Shown here: in pieces, positions 11,542 to 22,835 of the stretch | Layout: each line of letters opens with the position of its first letter | How positions within the stretch are numbered: the stretch's first letter is position 1 | Source: Hyaloscypha bicolor E | Taxonomy: Eukaryota; Ascomycota; Leotiomycetes; Helotiales; Hyaloscyphaceae | Reading direction: 5' to 3' | Assembly (NCBI RefSeq): GCF_002865645.1 | Contig: NW_020194655.1 | Span: 62,001 to 126,000, forward strand | DNA length: 64,000 nucleotides | Program-made: the position numbers and the translations under genes | The notes under the pieces: model-generated | What the model was told of the DNA's origin: nothing | Seen by the model: only the letters and a program-made list of their open reading frames with translations | Database searches by the model: none

Positions 11542-12512
11542 AACGGCAATGACAGGAGGCCAACTCTGATTGAGGATACATAAGCACCCTCTCTGGGTCT
11601 ACCCTGGAAGGGTGCTTATGCATTTGAGAATTTGATCTCCCTCTAGCCCTCTTCCCCCGCGTATAGTAAGCTAATTTATATGATTTTATCGTAAAGTAAG
11701 ATTTTCTTTTTCGGCTATTTTTTAGCCCATAGCATACATACAAAAGGTGGGCAAGACGCACGTCCCTCTGTCCCTTGCTTGTAATCGTTTAGGAAGTATA
11801 TCCTCAAGGATATACGTATACTTCCTGTACTTAAGGTATATATGTATATACGCTCCTGTAAGGCGCCGAACGCCGTGTCCCTAGCCTATTAAGGTCCTAA
11901 TATTAGTGGAGAAATAAGCTTTAGAACTCCCAGAACTAGCGCTCTGTCTAGTTCAAGCTCAATAAAGGTTGGTCCATCTATACACATGACTTCTCTAACA
12001 TAATAATATTATTGAAATTGGCCCGCCTAATCTCACACACAGGTCGGCAAGAAACCAGCCTTCCAGCCTCCTAGTTCCTCGACTATGACTTTCAAAGGCT
12101 CTCTTAAATATGACTGCCGAGCTGGGATCGAGCGTTTGAGGGGTTCTCAAGGCTCTAGCGTGATCCTCCGGGACTATATCGGAGGCACAGAGCATGCTGG
12201 CGTGCTATGTGGCTCAAAAAAGGCGTCGATGAAGAGCGACCTTTCCAGGCCCTCGGCGATGACTCCCAAAACCTTTTCTTGGGAATGGCCGGCGTACTGG
12301 GAACGGGGGATTAAGATAGTCAAGCCCCTTGCGCGATCCTCCGAAGACCGGAATAAAACAAAGAAAGGAAATACAAAACAAGGAGAAAACAAAGAAGAAA
12401 GGAAAAATCTATGGATGCTTGAAGTACGAGTTTCATACCAAATGTAACCTCAAATACTAGTATGACATCCAGCCACGGGGGCTATGTCTGGGTCGATGAT
12501 TCCGAGGTCGAC
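11542..12512. other. Non-coding stretch upstream of the NLR remnant
   Basis: I see no supportable gene. It contains imperfect inverted repeats (GGAAGTATATCC / GGATATACGTATACTTCC at about 11791-11826), a GTATATATGTATATAC stretch, and polypurine runs near 12340-12410. Open frames here show no recognisable domain or splice structure. Confidence 0.5.
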
Positions 12513-12875
12513 TCAATATAGAGGAGAGCTAGTACGGCAGATATCGAGTCTGATCTCGGTCATCAGGTCTTGGAACAGGGCAAACCTTTCGGCAGTTGAA
12601 CCTATCGAAAAGTGAAGTTTAGTAGATGCTGCGTTTGAGGAAGAGGTAGAGGGAAGAAGTAGAACGTGTTGTCTGGGCTCGCATATGGTGCCATGTTGGA
12701 GACCTCCAATGATGCCAAGTGTACCTCCCTCTGTATCATATATCGAATGAGTAGTAGCGGATTGATTGGGGCGAAGTAGCCTCCGCGGGCCCATGGGCTG
12801 AAGGGTCTGTTGCTGTAGTGTTCCGGTGACGTGGTTCTCGAAGTCTGCGAGATGCGCTAAATCGCAGTAAACCAC
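12513..12875 (-). pseudogene. Possible 2EXR-domain gene fragment
   Basis: A minus-strand frame ends with ERFALFQDLMTEIRLDI, which resembles the start of the fungal 2EXR domain (F..FP.LP.EIRL.IW). It stops shortly after, at 12513, and has no ATG at its 5' end. Only this short motif supports the call; the rest of the frame is unrecognised. More intact-looking, though also broken, 2EXR genes occur at 56.8-59.1 kb. Confidence 0.3.
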
Positions 12876-13135
12876 GAGTCACGTCTTCCAACCACTCCAA
12901 TTACTCAAGCGACTCTCCTGGGAGCAATATTTATGAACAAACAATAACACGATAGCTTAATTAATTTAGGTCCGAGCACGATATTCGGCACCAAAGTTGC
13001 CCCAAAAAGCGAAACTTTTCACTCCACTCCTTCATATTGGATTTCCCGTACGCCAGGCCAAGTGTAACTGAATTAACGATACCATTCGCTCGCCTTAAAT
13101 AGTAGGAGTCATTTATATTTCAATTTTCACTGCTT

Positions 13136-14886
13136 TTACTTCTGTAGCGGCTGCCCCATACCGCCATATGTAATCATCTTCGTCACCTGGTATTCAGCAA
13201 TCCCGTACTTGCTCCCCTCTCGTCCAAAACCAGACTTCTTCACCCCACCAAATGGCGCCGCAGCGTCACTAATGAGTCCAGTGTTGACGCCAACCATGCC
13301 AACTTCCAATGCCTCAGCAACGCGGAATACCCTTTGAATATCCTTCGAGAAGAAGTATCCCGCCAAACCCACTTCGGCCGAGTTTGCAATCTTGACAACC
13401 TCTTCCTCGGTTGAGAATTTGAAAAGTCCCGCAACGGGCCCAAAGGTTTCTTCTGAGGCCAGAGCCATTTCGGTGGTCATGCCTGTGATGACAGTAGGCT
13501 GAAAGAAGTTCGGACCTAGCTCAGGCATCTTTTGACCACCTTGAATGACCTTCCCACCCTTCTTCTCCGCATCCCTGACATGGGCATCAACCTTGCTAAT
13601 AGCTCGGTCATGAATGAGAGGCCCATGAGTCACGCCCTCTGTGTATCCGCCACCAACTTTGAAATCCTTGACTTTGGCGGCGAACGCCTGAGCAAATTTG
13701 TCGTAGATTCCGGCTTGGATGAAGAGTCTATTTGCGCAGACGCAAGTCTGACCGGAAGAGCGGAATTTGCTTGCAATAGCGCCAGCCACCGCTACATCGA
13801 GGTCTGCATCGTCGAAGACGATAAACGGCGCGTTACCTCCGAGCTCGAAAGAGAGTTTCTTGAGGGTGGATGAGGATTGCTTCATGAGAAGCTTCCCCAC
13901 ACCTGTCGAGCCTGTGAACGAGACCTTCTTGATGATTGGTGATGTAGTGAGGAGCTCTCCAACCTCAGCAGTATTCTTCAGAGCGCTGACAATGTTGACA
14001 ACCCCTTTAGGGATACCAGCTCGGTGCGCCAGCGCAGCGAGGGCAAGGGATGTGAACGGTGTCTCTCCCGGCGACTTGGCTACAACTGTGCAACCGGCAG
14101 CAAGAGCAGGACCAATCTTTCGTGTGATCATCGCGGCGGGGAAATTCCATCTGAAAATTGTTAGACTTTGCCAGACCGTGTATCACATCTACTTACGGTG
14201 TAATGAGACCACAAACACCAACTGGCTCCTTAATCGTGACCACTCTGTTTCCTGCAACTGATGCTGGAATAGTATCTCCATAAACTCTGGGTGCCTCCTC
14301 GCTGAACCACTCAAAGAAACTGGCAGCATAGGCGGCCTCTCCCTTTGCATCCGCCAAAGGCTTCCCGTTCTCCCAAGTGATCAACTTCGCGATGTCCTCA
14401 GCATTCTCGACCTATTCCCTTGTCAATATTTTCCTGATATCCCATCCCTTATATCATACCATCAAATCGTACCACTTTCGGAGAAGCTTCGACCGTTCAC
14501 GACCGGTCTTGGCTTTGAATGAGGGGAACGCGACAGCGGCAGCATCGATTGCTTTCTGTGTATCCGCGGCATCGAATTCGGGGGCACTTCCAATTAATTT
14601 GCCAGAAGAGGGGTCTGAATGTATACAAGTCAGGTATAATTCTTAAACATGACGGGAATCAGACGATACCGTGAACTTCAAAGGTCTTGCCTGACTTCGC
14701 CTTCACCCATTCTCCATTGACGTATGCGGCATCCGTCTTCAACAGAGACGGATCATTGAGCTTTGGCACACTGTGTGACATCGTGGAAGTTGGTCGTATA
14801 CACAGAGATGGTAAAGTGGAAGGTTGGAATCGTGGTCGTGAAAGGGTTCGTGCTGCGGAAGCTGTTGTCCTGAAGAGGGGCTTCAT
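13136..14886 (-). CDS. UGA2: Succinate-semialdehyde dehydrogenase (aldehyde dehydrogenase family)
   Basis: Oxidises succinic semialdehyde to succinate with NAD(P)+, the last step of the GABA shunt. Exons on the minus strand: 14886-14670, 14614-14460, 14411-14197, 14150-13136; the sum is 1602 nt, 533 residues. Family motifs are intact: [19 protein letters not shown], the glycine turn FTGSTGVGK, general base Glu in LSFELGG, catalytic Cys in [11 protein letters not shown], and the substrate/cofactor segment EETFGPV. The ATG at 14886 was chosen because the frame further upstream has no ATG. The first ~40 residues are Ser/Arg-rich with few acidic residues, like a mitochondrial leader; translation could also start at the Met in TSTMSHSV for a cytosolic form. 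The specific substrate is inferred from overall resemblance to the SSADH subgroup. Confidence 0.93.
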
Positions 14887-15468
14887 GTTGAAGGTGGTGT
14901 CCAAACCCGAGGTCGGAGTCCTCTTCTAGCCTCTGGGTACCGTCACCGCGGCAATGACATCGAGAATGGGGAAAGGGGGGAGAATGATGCAATTGGCTAG
15001 GGGGGAAGCTCGAATCATCGAAACGAGAATTGCCGGTGCGAGTTTTCCAGGAGTGGGGTGAGGTGGCTAAGGTGGCTAAGGTGGGACGTCATTGGGGAAA
15101 GTTGATGCCTGGCGCGGACTGGACTTCGAGGCATGATTTGTGGGAAGAACCATTCTGGAAATGGACTAGTGGAAAGGCCCTCGAAACGGATTCTTTTCGT
15201 CCGAATCCTCTCTCTCTCTCTTTCTCAGCGCACATTGTACTGTACCAGTCGCGCGAGATCTTTTCAACAGTGGTACAGTAAGCTGGGTACCCGAGGCCTG
15301 ATGAGTGAGGCAGCTGAACGTGGCCATGAACGCCGACTAAAAATATTTCCCATGTTTTCTTCTATAAATCAATGCCCTGCTCCATGATGCGCAGTCTTTA
15401 TTCATCCAATAACTTCCCTTTTAATCAGTCCAAAATCTACTACCTCACTCTATTACCTTACCACCATC
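14887..15468. promoter_or_regulatory. Intergenic region between SSADH and a small ORF
   Basis: Probably holds the SSADH promoter, read leftward from 14887. A TATA-like TCTATAAATC at 15362-15371 lies about 100 bp before the ATG at 15469. A CT-repeat (TCTCTCTCTCTC) is at 15210-15222. No gene is recognised. Confidence 0.4.
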
Positions 15469-15603
15469 ATGTTTTTCTTCGACGTCCTCCCTTTCATGCC
15501 ACTTATTGCTGGTCCTGTCGCTATCGGACAATTGGTTTTGCAGGAATATAATGCGCTTCAACTAGATGTTGACTTGAGTCTTGCCGGGCCAGCATGTTTG
15601 TGA
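15469..15603 (+). CDS. Small hydrophobic ORF, possibly a small secreted protein broken by TGA
   Basis: The ATG sits in a good fungal context (CCATCATG) downstream of a TATA-like box. The 44 codons begin MFFFDVLPFMPLIAGP, a plausible signal sequence, and end at TGA (15601-15603). The same frame continues after the TGA through STWEPKEVGKVNCKDNT to a consensus GTAAGT donor at 15655, with a CTACAG acceptor near 15706 and a further open exon. Either this is a 44-residue peptide or a longer gene lost to one stop mutation. I recognise no family. Confidence 0.3.
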   Translation: MFFFDVLPFMPLIAGPVAIGQLVLQEYNALQLDVDLSLAGPACL

Positions 15604-16393
15604 AGCACTTGGGAGCCGAAGGAGGTGGGCAAGGTGAACTGCAAAGACAACACAGTAAGTGCTGTCCTGCAAATCCAAAGGCTTGTTGAGCTCATATTCT
15701 CTACAGCGTCGTGGCTATAGGCAATCCATATCATGGACTTCTACTGGTCGTACTCCGCATGCGGAAACCCTTCAGCACCTCACCACATAATACTTGTCAG
15801 TCCGAATCTTATCCATCTGACAGGTTGAGAATCGGAGCAGCTGCAACTGGACCCGCATATCCAAGGATCCAGCATTGCCGATGGACAATGGGGAAAATTA
15901 GAAGGTCGATTTACGAGGGAAGCGAAACTGTTCCTATTGGTTGGAAATTGGCACCTGAATTTTGATAGAGGGGACACACTCCGGGCTTGTTTTTGATTTT
16001 TCAAAGAGTTCATTCGTCTTTAGATGTCCACTGGCGTGCATCCTTTAGAGGTTCTGGACTACATGTCGATTTGTTTTCGATGTTCCTCTGATACACAGAC
16101 CAATTTTTGCCGCGTGCAAGATGGCTGACTAGGACTCGAACCACTCAGAAATCGTGTCTCATCTAAAACTGGAGCAGTGGAGGCCACTAGCAATTATTCT
16201 TCGGGGGGGAGAGTATCGGCGATATTGCGGAGTATCTATCGTGCGCAAGATTTCCCGGCCGATCGGCAAGTGTCCGTGTGATGAACATGAATGATCTGCG
16301 AGGTACAAGATGGGATTACTTATAAATTCGAGTTTCCACTTTCAAAACTTGTCCGTGATATAGTAGAAATCCTCCTTTCTTAAAACATCCATC
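15604..16393. other. Intergenic region upstream of the GH79 gene
   Basis: After the possible second exon of the small ORF (to about 15785) no gene is visible. TTATAAATTC at 16319-16328 is a TATA-like box about 70 bp before the GH79 ATG. Confidence 0.4.
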
Positions 16394-18082
16394 ATGCGTA
16401 GAATTCGCACATTTCTGGTATTTGCCAGTTTTGGACAATTGTTTGGAATTTCTCAGGGGGGTAATACCCCTATAAAGGTTAGCGGAACCCCGCCTGCAAG
16501 TGCCAGTGCCCCAACACCAGAGGCATTTGTCAGTTACTCAATTGAGTTCTCCTCCTTTCCAGACTTCGCAGGTATGTCATTTAAAATCATGTCTAGCTAG
16601 CCAATACTGATAGGCTTAGGGAACAATTCCTCCCCAAACAAATTTTCCAACAATCTTCTGAGCAATCTCGGAAAGCTCACGGGGACGAAGCCACACATAC
16701 GAGTAGGAGGCAATACCCAAGACTATGCTCTCTACAATGCAAGCCTAGAGACAGCCATCAATGGGACCTACAATCTCAAGAGATCCGCGGATTACCCGAC
16801 CACCATCTTCATCGGCCCCTCCTATTTTGAATCCTACAGCACTTGGCCAGACACAAAGTTCACTCACGGCTTCAATCTGGGACTTGAAGGCAACAACTCA
16901 GCCGGATGGGAAACCTTGCTCGACACAGTACCCTTAGCCTGCAAAGCCTTGAGCAACGGAAGACTCCTTATGTGGGAGTACGGAAACGAGCCAGACCTCT
17001 ATTCGACATCTTCTCAAGGTCCCGTGAGACTTCCATCGTGGCACGAATCCGAATATGTGGCACAATGGCTGAACGGAACTCGTGCAATCAAGGCTCAGCT
17101 TCAGAAATACTGCCCTGATATGGTCTCAAACGACACGTACGGATATATGGCGCCTTCTTTTGCCGGCACAAATAATCATTTGAAACCGCTTCTTACCTGG
17201 CAAGAAGGTCTCGATCAGGACCGAAACATCAAGCTCATTTCGTCACACAAGTATTCTCACCCTCTTCTACCCATGCCACCGGCTAACAGCGACAGCTACA
17301 TCGGCGGCGCAACACAACCTGGCGTAACATTGCAAGGCACATTAATGAACCACACCTCAACCGTACACTCCATCTCCTCACAAATCAACGAATCCAACTA
17401 CCTAGCGTATACCGGCATTCCCTTCATTCTGGGTGAGACGAACTCTCTGTACAATGAAGGCGCACCCAGCCTCTCAAACTCCTTTGGTGCCGCCCTCTGG
17501 GGTCTGGATTTCAATCTCTGGTGTGCCTCCGTCGGCATCCGTCGCGTGCACATGCATCAAGGAACCGACTACCGCTACGCCAGCTGGCAGCCCATTCTGA
17601 CCAGCAAAACAACGATCGGTACAAAGCCTCCATATTATGGGAATATCGCTGTCGCAGCTATGCTTGGAAAGTTGACTGCTGGTGCTGTCCGGATTGCGAA
17701 TCTACCGCTGGAGAGCGAGTTTGAGGCTGCATATGCGGCTTATGTGGATGAGAAGTTGGCGAGAATTGCAGTGATTAATATGCGAGCTTATAATTATACT
17801 GTCAATGGAACATCTTCGGTGTTGAATCCGGTCAAAAGACCCAGTCAGGAGTATTCATTTGAGGTGCCAGAAGGGTCTGAGGTTGAGGTGAAGAGGTTGT
17901 ATGCTAATGGGAGTGATGCGATCAGTGGGATTACGTGGGATGGGTGGAGTTACAATTGGGAGTTGGATCATGGGAAGCCGATTAAATTGCATAATGTGAC
18001 TGTTGGGGAGTGCCTGAGAGCACAGGGAGGGATGTTGAATCTCACGGTGGAAGACTCGACTGCTGTGATTCTGAACTTCTGA
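16394..18082 (+). CDS. Secreted glycoside hydrolase family 79 (beta-glucuronidase type)
   Basis: GH79 retaining enzymes cleave glucuronic acid or related residues from glycans such as arabinogalactan proteins. Exons 16394-16571 and 16620-18082 give 546 residues; the intron has GTATGT and CTTAG. The N-terminus MRRIRTFLVFASFG.. is a signal peptide. The fold-typical order is present: HIRVGGNTQDYA, then acid/base Glu183 in YGNEPD, then nucleophile Glu332 in LGETNS, followed by the C-terminal beta domain with several N-glycosylation sequons. Length matches fungal GH79 enzymes. It acts outside the cell or in the wall. The exact substrate (glucuronide or 4-O-methyl-glucuronide) cannot be read from sequence. 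Confidence 0.92.
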
Positions 18083-18406
18083 TGATATTTCGGTCCGAAA
18101 TATCATTAGTAAAAGCATAAGCGTTTGGACAACATAATATTCAAACTTGCTCAACTGTACAAGATGAGGACTCACCAAGAGAAAGAGGGCAAATCCAGTC
18201 ACGTGCCAACGTTCCCATCGGCCGCCCCACGTGTTCGCGGCTTCCAATCACAATTTCCCAGTGACATGCGCCCGGCGCCCGGACATCCGCAAATGCCATC
18301 CCGGTGGCCATCCCAAAAAATTATCGAAACATCCGACTTCCGCATGCGCACGCGCATCCTCTCTTTCTGAATTTCATCTTAATCCCGTCAATTGGAGGTT
18401 AGTGCG
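18083..18406. other. Short intergenic region before the CHR transporter
   Basis: An inverted repeat right after the GH79 stop (GATATTTCGGTCCGAAATATC at 18083-18103) could act in 3'-end formation. CACGTG boxes occur at 18199 and 18228. No gene is seen. Confidence 0.4.
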
Positions 18407-20086
18407 ATGGCGATCGCCTCGAGATGGAGTCTCCAGCACGCCGCGAAGTCGTTCTGGGATGTTCTGTCGCAGGGGTGGTATCTTGGTTTCACGGCATTTG
18501 GAGGACCGCCGGTACATTTCAAGATTGTAAGGATCGCGATTTCTCATTGCATGACCGCGATTTGAAGGGTGTTAACGGAAAGGGGAGGGGAGGGGAAGGG
18601 GGAAGATCACGTGCTGACTTAGACAGTTCCACGATAAGTATGTTGACAAGCTAGGCTGGGTTGATGAGCAAATGGTATGCTTTTCTCCGGTATGCCGAAT
18701 AACATTTTGCGCTGATACTTCTGCAGTATCAAGAGCTGTTTGCGGTCTGTCAGGCATTCTCTGGGCCAGGGAGTACGAAGATGTATTACTGCCTAAACCT
18801 GATACACTTCGGCTTCCTCCCTGCCGTCGTTGCGCTCCTTATTTGGAGGTGAGATTCAATTCATATTTATAATTGTCAACCTGCTGATACATGTCAGTCT
18901 CCCAGGTGCGATTGGAATGTATGGTTTCGCTGTGGGCGTCTCTCATATTGGCCAGTCGCTACCTCGACAAGCATATGCTCTCCTCTCTGGTCTCAACGCC
19001 GCCGTCGTCGGTATTATCGCCCTGGCCGCGGTCCAACTTGCTCAGAAAGCCATCACAGACAAGATGACCAGGATTCTTGTCTTCCTCGGCGCGTGTGCTG
19101 GACTTCTTTACAATGCACTCTGGTACTTCCCGCTGCTCATGTTCCTTGCCGGATGTGCCTCAGTAATCTATGACTTCCGCGTACTCCATCATACCGTCAA
19201 ATGGGTTTTTAGCTTCTTCCAGAAGAAGAAGCAACAAAGCCCAGAAGATCAGAATGTCGAGCTACCAACCGTGCGACCCACAGAAGCCCAAAAATCCGAA
19301 GACGAGAGGGCAAACAGGTCTTCAGATCGTCCTGGGTCAACAAAAGAGTCCTCAACCCAACCCGCAGAAGAAGTTCCCGAACCCCGTATTATCCCCGCAG
19401 CACGCACCCTGAACATCTCCTGGCGATTCGGAACCGCGATCCTCGTTGTGTTCATGCTAATTTTCATCATCCTCATGGTTCTGCGCGGCGTTCTCCCACA
19501 CAAACCCCTCCTCTTCTCCCTCTTCTCCAATATGTTCCTCGCTGGAACCATCATTTTTGGCGGTGGGCCTGTCGTGATTCCGCTTCTACGAGAATACGTT
19601 GTCACTGAAGGATGGGTCTCACCCCGTGACTTCTTGCTTGGTCTCGCCATCATCCAAGCTTTTCCCGGGCCAAATTTCAACTTTGCTGTCTTTCTGGGAG
19701 GCTTGACGGCTGTTTTCGGCAGGTATAATGCTGCTGTTGGTGCCTTGTTGGGCTATATTGGGATTTTCCTGCCCGGGATTGTGACTGTGCATGGGACGAT
19801 GGGGATCTGGAGTGCGATTCGGGGGAAGCGATGGGTGAAGAGTGGATTGAGGGGTGTGAATGCCGCTGCTGTCGGCCTGATTTACACGGCCGTGTATCGA
19901 CTGTGGCAGATTGGTTATGTGGATGAGGGGTTTGAGGCGGGGAAGAGTTTGGGCGATGATCCGTGGTGGGTTGTTGTCGGCGTGACGAGTTATGTCGGTG
20001 GAATGTGGTTTGGAGTTAGTGCACCGGTGGCCATTGTACTTGGAGCTGTTATGGGGTTGATTAGATATGCTGTTGTTTCTACGTAG
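18407..20086 (+). CDS. Chromate ion transporter (CHR) family membrane protein
   Basis: Exons 18407-18526, 18627-18674, 18727-18848, 18898-20086; the sum is 1479 nt, 492 residues. Two homologous CHR halves are visible: FTAFGGPPVHFKIF..W..E..YQELFAVCQAFSGPGSTKM and, after a charged linker (about residues 220-285), FLAGTIIFGGGPVVIPLLREYVV..W..PRDFLLGLAIIQAFPGPNFNF. Each FGGP and GP motif is typical of CHR proteins, which export or take up chromate and sulfate-like oxyanions. There are about ten membrane segments. The linker is longer than in bacterial ChrA and rich in Glu, Lys, Ser and Pro. Fungal members are poorly characterised, so the substrate is inferred only. Confidence 0.92.
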
Positions 20087-20410
20087 GTCTGTTAAGAGGC
20101 CTGAAGGATCTTGCAGTAGTTGAACTCTCAACGCCGCAGCTTCGATGCTTCCTTTCCCGAGCTTGACAAACATCCCTTTCGCCGTATGACTGCCGGCCTT
20201 CGCGCTGAGAAGGCTGACTTTGTTCCTTATACAGTATACTCCACTTTCATTTATATCATCTATTTTCGGCTTTAATCCGATGTTAACGGATCGTCCGAGG
20301 TTGCCTGACGGTGGGGTAGGTTGGAGCCAAAATAGCGGGGCAATTGACTCCTTGCGCTTAGAAAACCCTCTACAAAGCTCCCAGAACTAGAGCTCGAAAG
20401 ACTTGCTGAA

Positions 20411-20448
<38 letters not shown>

Positions 20449-20671
20449 ATCCAAAGCCACATCAAACTTAAGCCCCATTGTAGAGATCAAGCTCCCGAAT
20501 AAACTTCAAATTCAGACTTCCATTCAAGAACTACTTTGATGTTACTTTCTCAAATTCTAGATTCTGCAAGAAACCCGGAACGGGAAATGCATAAATGCTA
20601 ACTTGCAGCAAGATCGATCGAAGACAACGAAGACAAATGAGAAGGAGAGTTCGAAGGTGGGCGAGCGTAGA
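20087..20671. repeat. Intergenic region with TA dinucleotide microsatellite
   Basis: A (TA)n tract of about 36 bp lies at 20410-20445. No coding feature is supportable; frames crossing the tract simply read Tyr-Ile repeats. Confidence 0.6.
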
Positions 20672-20902
20672 CTAAGGATGATGGAGTCGCAGCATCCGAG
20701 TCATCCCACCCATTCTCACTCTTCCGAATAATACCCTATGGTCCAAATCTACTTTATTAGCAAATTCCCTCCCTTTCCTATAAAATGGATACACACAGCC
20801 ACTTCTGGTCCCTCGCTTATAGCAATCAATATAAGCATCGAACTCCTTCGTTGAGAAACGTCCGCACTCCGGCACATACTTCTCCAGCGCTGCATTCACC
20901 AT
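20672..20902 (-). other. Possible exon or gene remnant, Cys-containing
   Basis: A minus-strand frame with natural-looking composition (NCFRAMVNAALEKYVPECG, then FDAYIDCYKRG) and three spaced Cys. Upstream a second frame (ATRKAMEDNENVVDER) looks coding but is out of phase by a few bases near 20940. No domain is recognised. A frameshifted remnant or an unresolved small spliced gene are both possible. Confidence 0.25.
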
Positions 20903-21451
20903 AGCCCGAAAGCAGTTCTTGTCGAATCGACTCTTTCATCAACAACGTTTTCATTATCTTCCATCGCTTTGCGGGTGGCGAAATTGGAGACCTTGATGAT
21001 GGAATGTGGCCGTTTCATGTAATTTGGTCGGTGAAAGATTTCGTGCTGGGAGGCGGGTTGTTGGCCAGCCGATGTCGTGTCTGGATACCATTAAGGTCGT
21101 TGACGTTGGTGGGGCGCCGAGTGCTCTGGTTTTGCTGAAGGTTAGTGATTTTTGAGAAGGTGGGATGGGCGGACTTGAATAATTCCCCTCTCCTCTCACA
21201 TTCGAGGAGGAAGCCTCGATCTTATGGCCAAGTCAAAGAATATACGCCAATAGCACATGCTCAGGAATACCAAAATAAAGACTATCGAGAGCAAGTTCTT
21301 GTCGGTTAGAGAAGGGAAAATCCCAGATTTCATTGAAGCAAGGGCACCCAGTCGTCTATGAAATATAGCTGGTTCCTATTTCCAGAATACCTGGGGCTTG
21401 TTCGCCCGTTGATCTCTAGAATGGAACAGACGTGCCTCCAAAAGCCTAACT

Positions 21452-21813
21452 TCAACGCCAGTCTTCGGGATGATCGTCATTGAACTTGAACACACTGCCT
21501 TTTTCCATAGAAAACTCACTTTCAGTCATCAGCGAAATCTCTTGACTGGTATGTGACTGCAAATGTCTCGTGTAAGCGAGGTCTGTCGGGCGTGAACCCT
21601 GCAGAGTCATTAGCACTAATACGCAAAGCAGTTTAATTTTGACTTACCTTTGAGTTCCTGAAGTTGGGTGTTCCTCCACCCCAAGCGATTGCTGGATTAG
21701 AAGAGAGCTAATGTGTAAAAGGAAAAAGATTAGGATAAGGCAACTTTTATATGGCGCGATTCTTGCTATCACTCGATGATCTGGCCTATCGAGATTGGTA
21801 TAAATACTTGCAT
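21452..21813 (-). CDS. Small conserved-looking hypothetical protein with three exons
   Basis: Exons 21813-21808, 21707-21648, 21598-21452 give 70 residues. The intron at 21599-21647 is textbook: GTAAGT, GCTAATGAC, CTGCAG. The other (21708-21807) ends CACATTAG after a pyrimidine tract. A further upstream acceptor with TACTAAC and GGGATAG (about 21834-21858 on this strand) suggests a spliced 5' UTR or a longer N-terminus. The protein runs from SSNPAIAWGGGTPNFRNSK to FNDDHPEDWR: hydrophilic, no membrane segment, no domain I recognise. The start Met is the weakest part of the model. Confidence 0.5.
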
Positions 21814-22333
21814 AAGGGGTAAATTGGGGTACAGCTATCCCGAGAATAGTTAGTAGGCATGAAATCGAATTTGCGATGCAGGCGTGAAGCTCGAAGGTCC
21901 TTTGTTCAGGGAAAGTGGAAGAGGGAGCAATTGACCTTTGTGTGGCGATTGCCGCGATTGAGATCTTTGTCGATTGGAACGGAATCAATGTTCAAGGCCG
22001 CATTTGGACATTACGAAAGAGAGTTGGGATTATAGGAGCAGCGAAAGAAGTCTTGACAGTTTGAAATTTGAATGGAGAAGTTCTTAAAGACCCCAGACTT
22101 CGCGATCAAATGTGGGAAGAGAACCGAACACGAAATCAGGATGCTTCGACTCATTGATTATTCCACTGAATTCCGAGAAAAAAAACCATATCTACTCATA
22201 TACCAGAGCAGAAACCACTTGGGCCGTGTTGAGGTGAGGTGTTATTGTGGTGTCGTTGCGATAAAGTTTAGTGGTTGCTAAATCAGTTCTAGCGCCCGTC
22301 CTCAGCGTCGTCAACGATAACCATTCTCATCAA

Positions 22334-22835
22334 TCAGTCTCGTCCTCGATTTTCACGACATCCAACCCACCATTCTGCAGCCTCAAACATCAGATTACCA
22401 CGTACTCCATACGTCGGTCGCGGGCATGGAAGCGGACGAGAATCTGCGCGACCCTCCTCGAGTCTACGATCCGATTTTGCGTACCTTGGCGGTGGCTTGA
22501 CGGCATCGCTCGGATCAACGACGATTCGACATATGGGTGGCGAACATGGATGCTCTTTTTGTTCGTATGGGTGTTTGTATGGCCTGAGGCGGTTGCAGAG
22601 ATTCATGCCTCGCTTTCGAGGCTGGGACAGGAGGTTTTCCTTCAACTTACGCCTTCAACATCATGTACTCGTGGCTTGGGTGCAGGAAGCTGCCGTCTAT
22701 ATTCTCCGCAGACACCTTTGGGAACAGGTGGGTGATTAACGGGGGCGCAGAATGGCTGTATGTGTTTAAGTTGTAATAGATATTTGGATACTCCCAAGCT
22801 GGTTTTGGAGGTTTGAAAAGAGGGTACCAGGACAT
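22334..22835 (-). CDS. Hypothetical proline-rich protein, two exons
   Basis: Exons 22835-22651 and 22583-22334 join in frame through a 67-nt intron with a GTAAGT donor and a CCTCAG acceptor, giving 144 residues. The start is MSWYPLFKPPKPAWEYP. The protein has many Pro, Tyr and Arg and no signal peptide or membrane segment. Reading-frame closure across the intron is the main evidence. No family is recognised. Confidence 0.4.

Noticed and set aside
12085..12447. 120-codon plus-strand ORF with Lys/Glu-rich tail
   Set aside because: The tail is a simple polypurine run and the rest has no recognisable feature.
16120..16190. Possible tRNA on the minus strand because of GGTTCGAGTCC
   Set aside because: The B-box-like string is present, but the T-stem bases do not pair well and no A box, anticodon stem or acceptor stem can be drawn.
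21560..21625. Possible tRNA-like sequence GGGTTCACGCCC
   Set aside because: The T-loop consensus fails and the segment is the splice acceptor and exon of a small protein gene.
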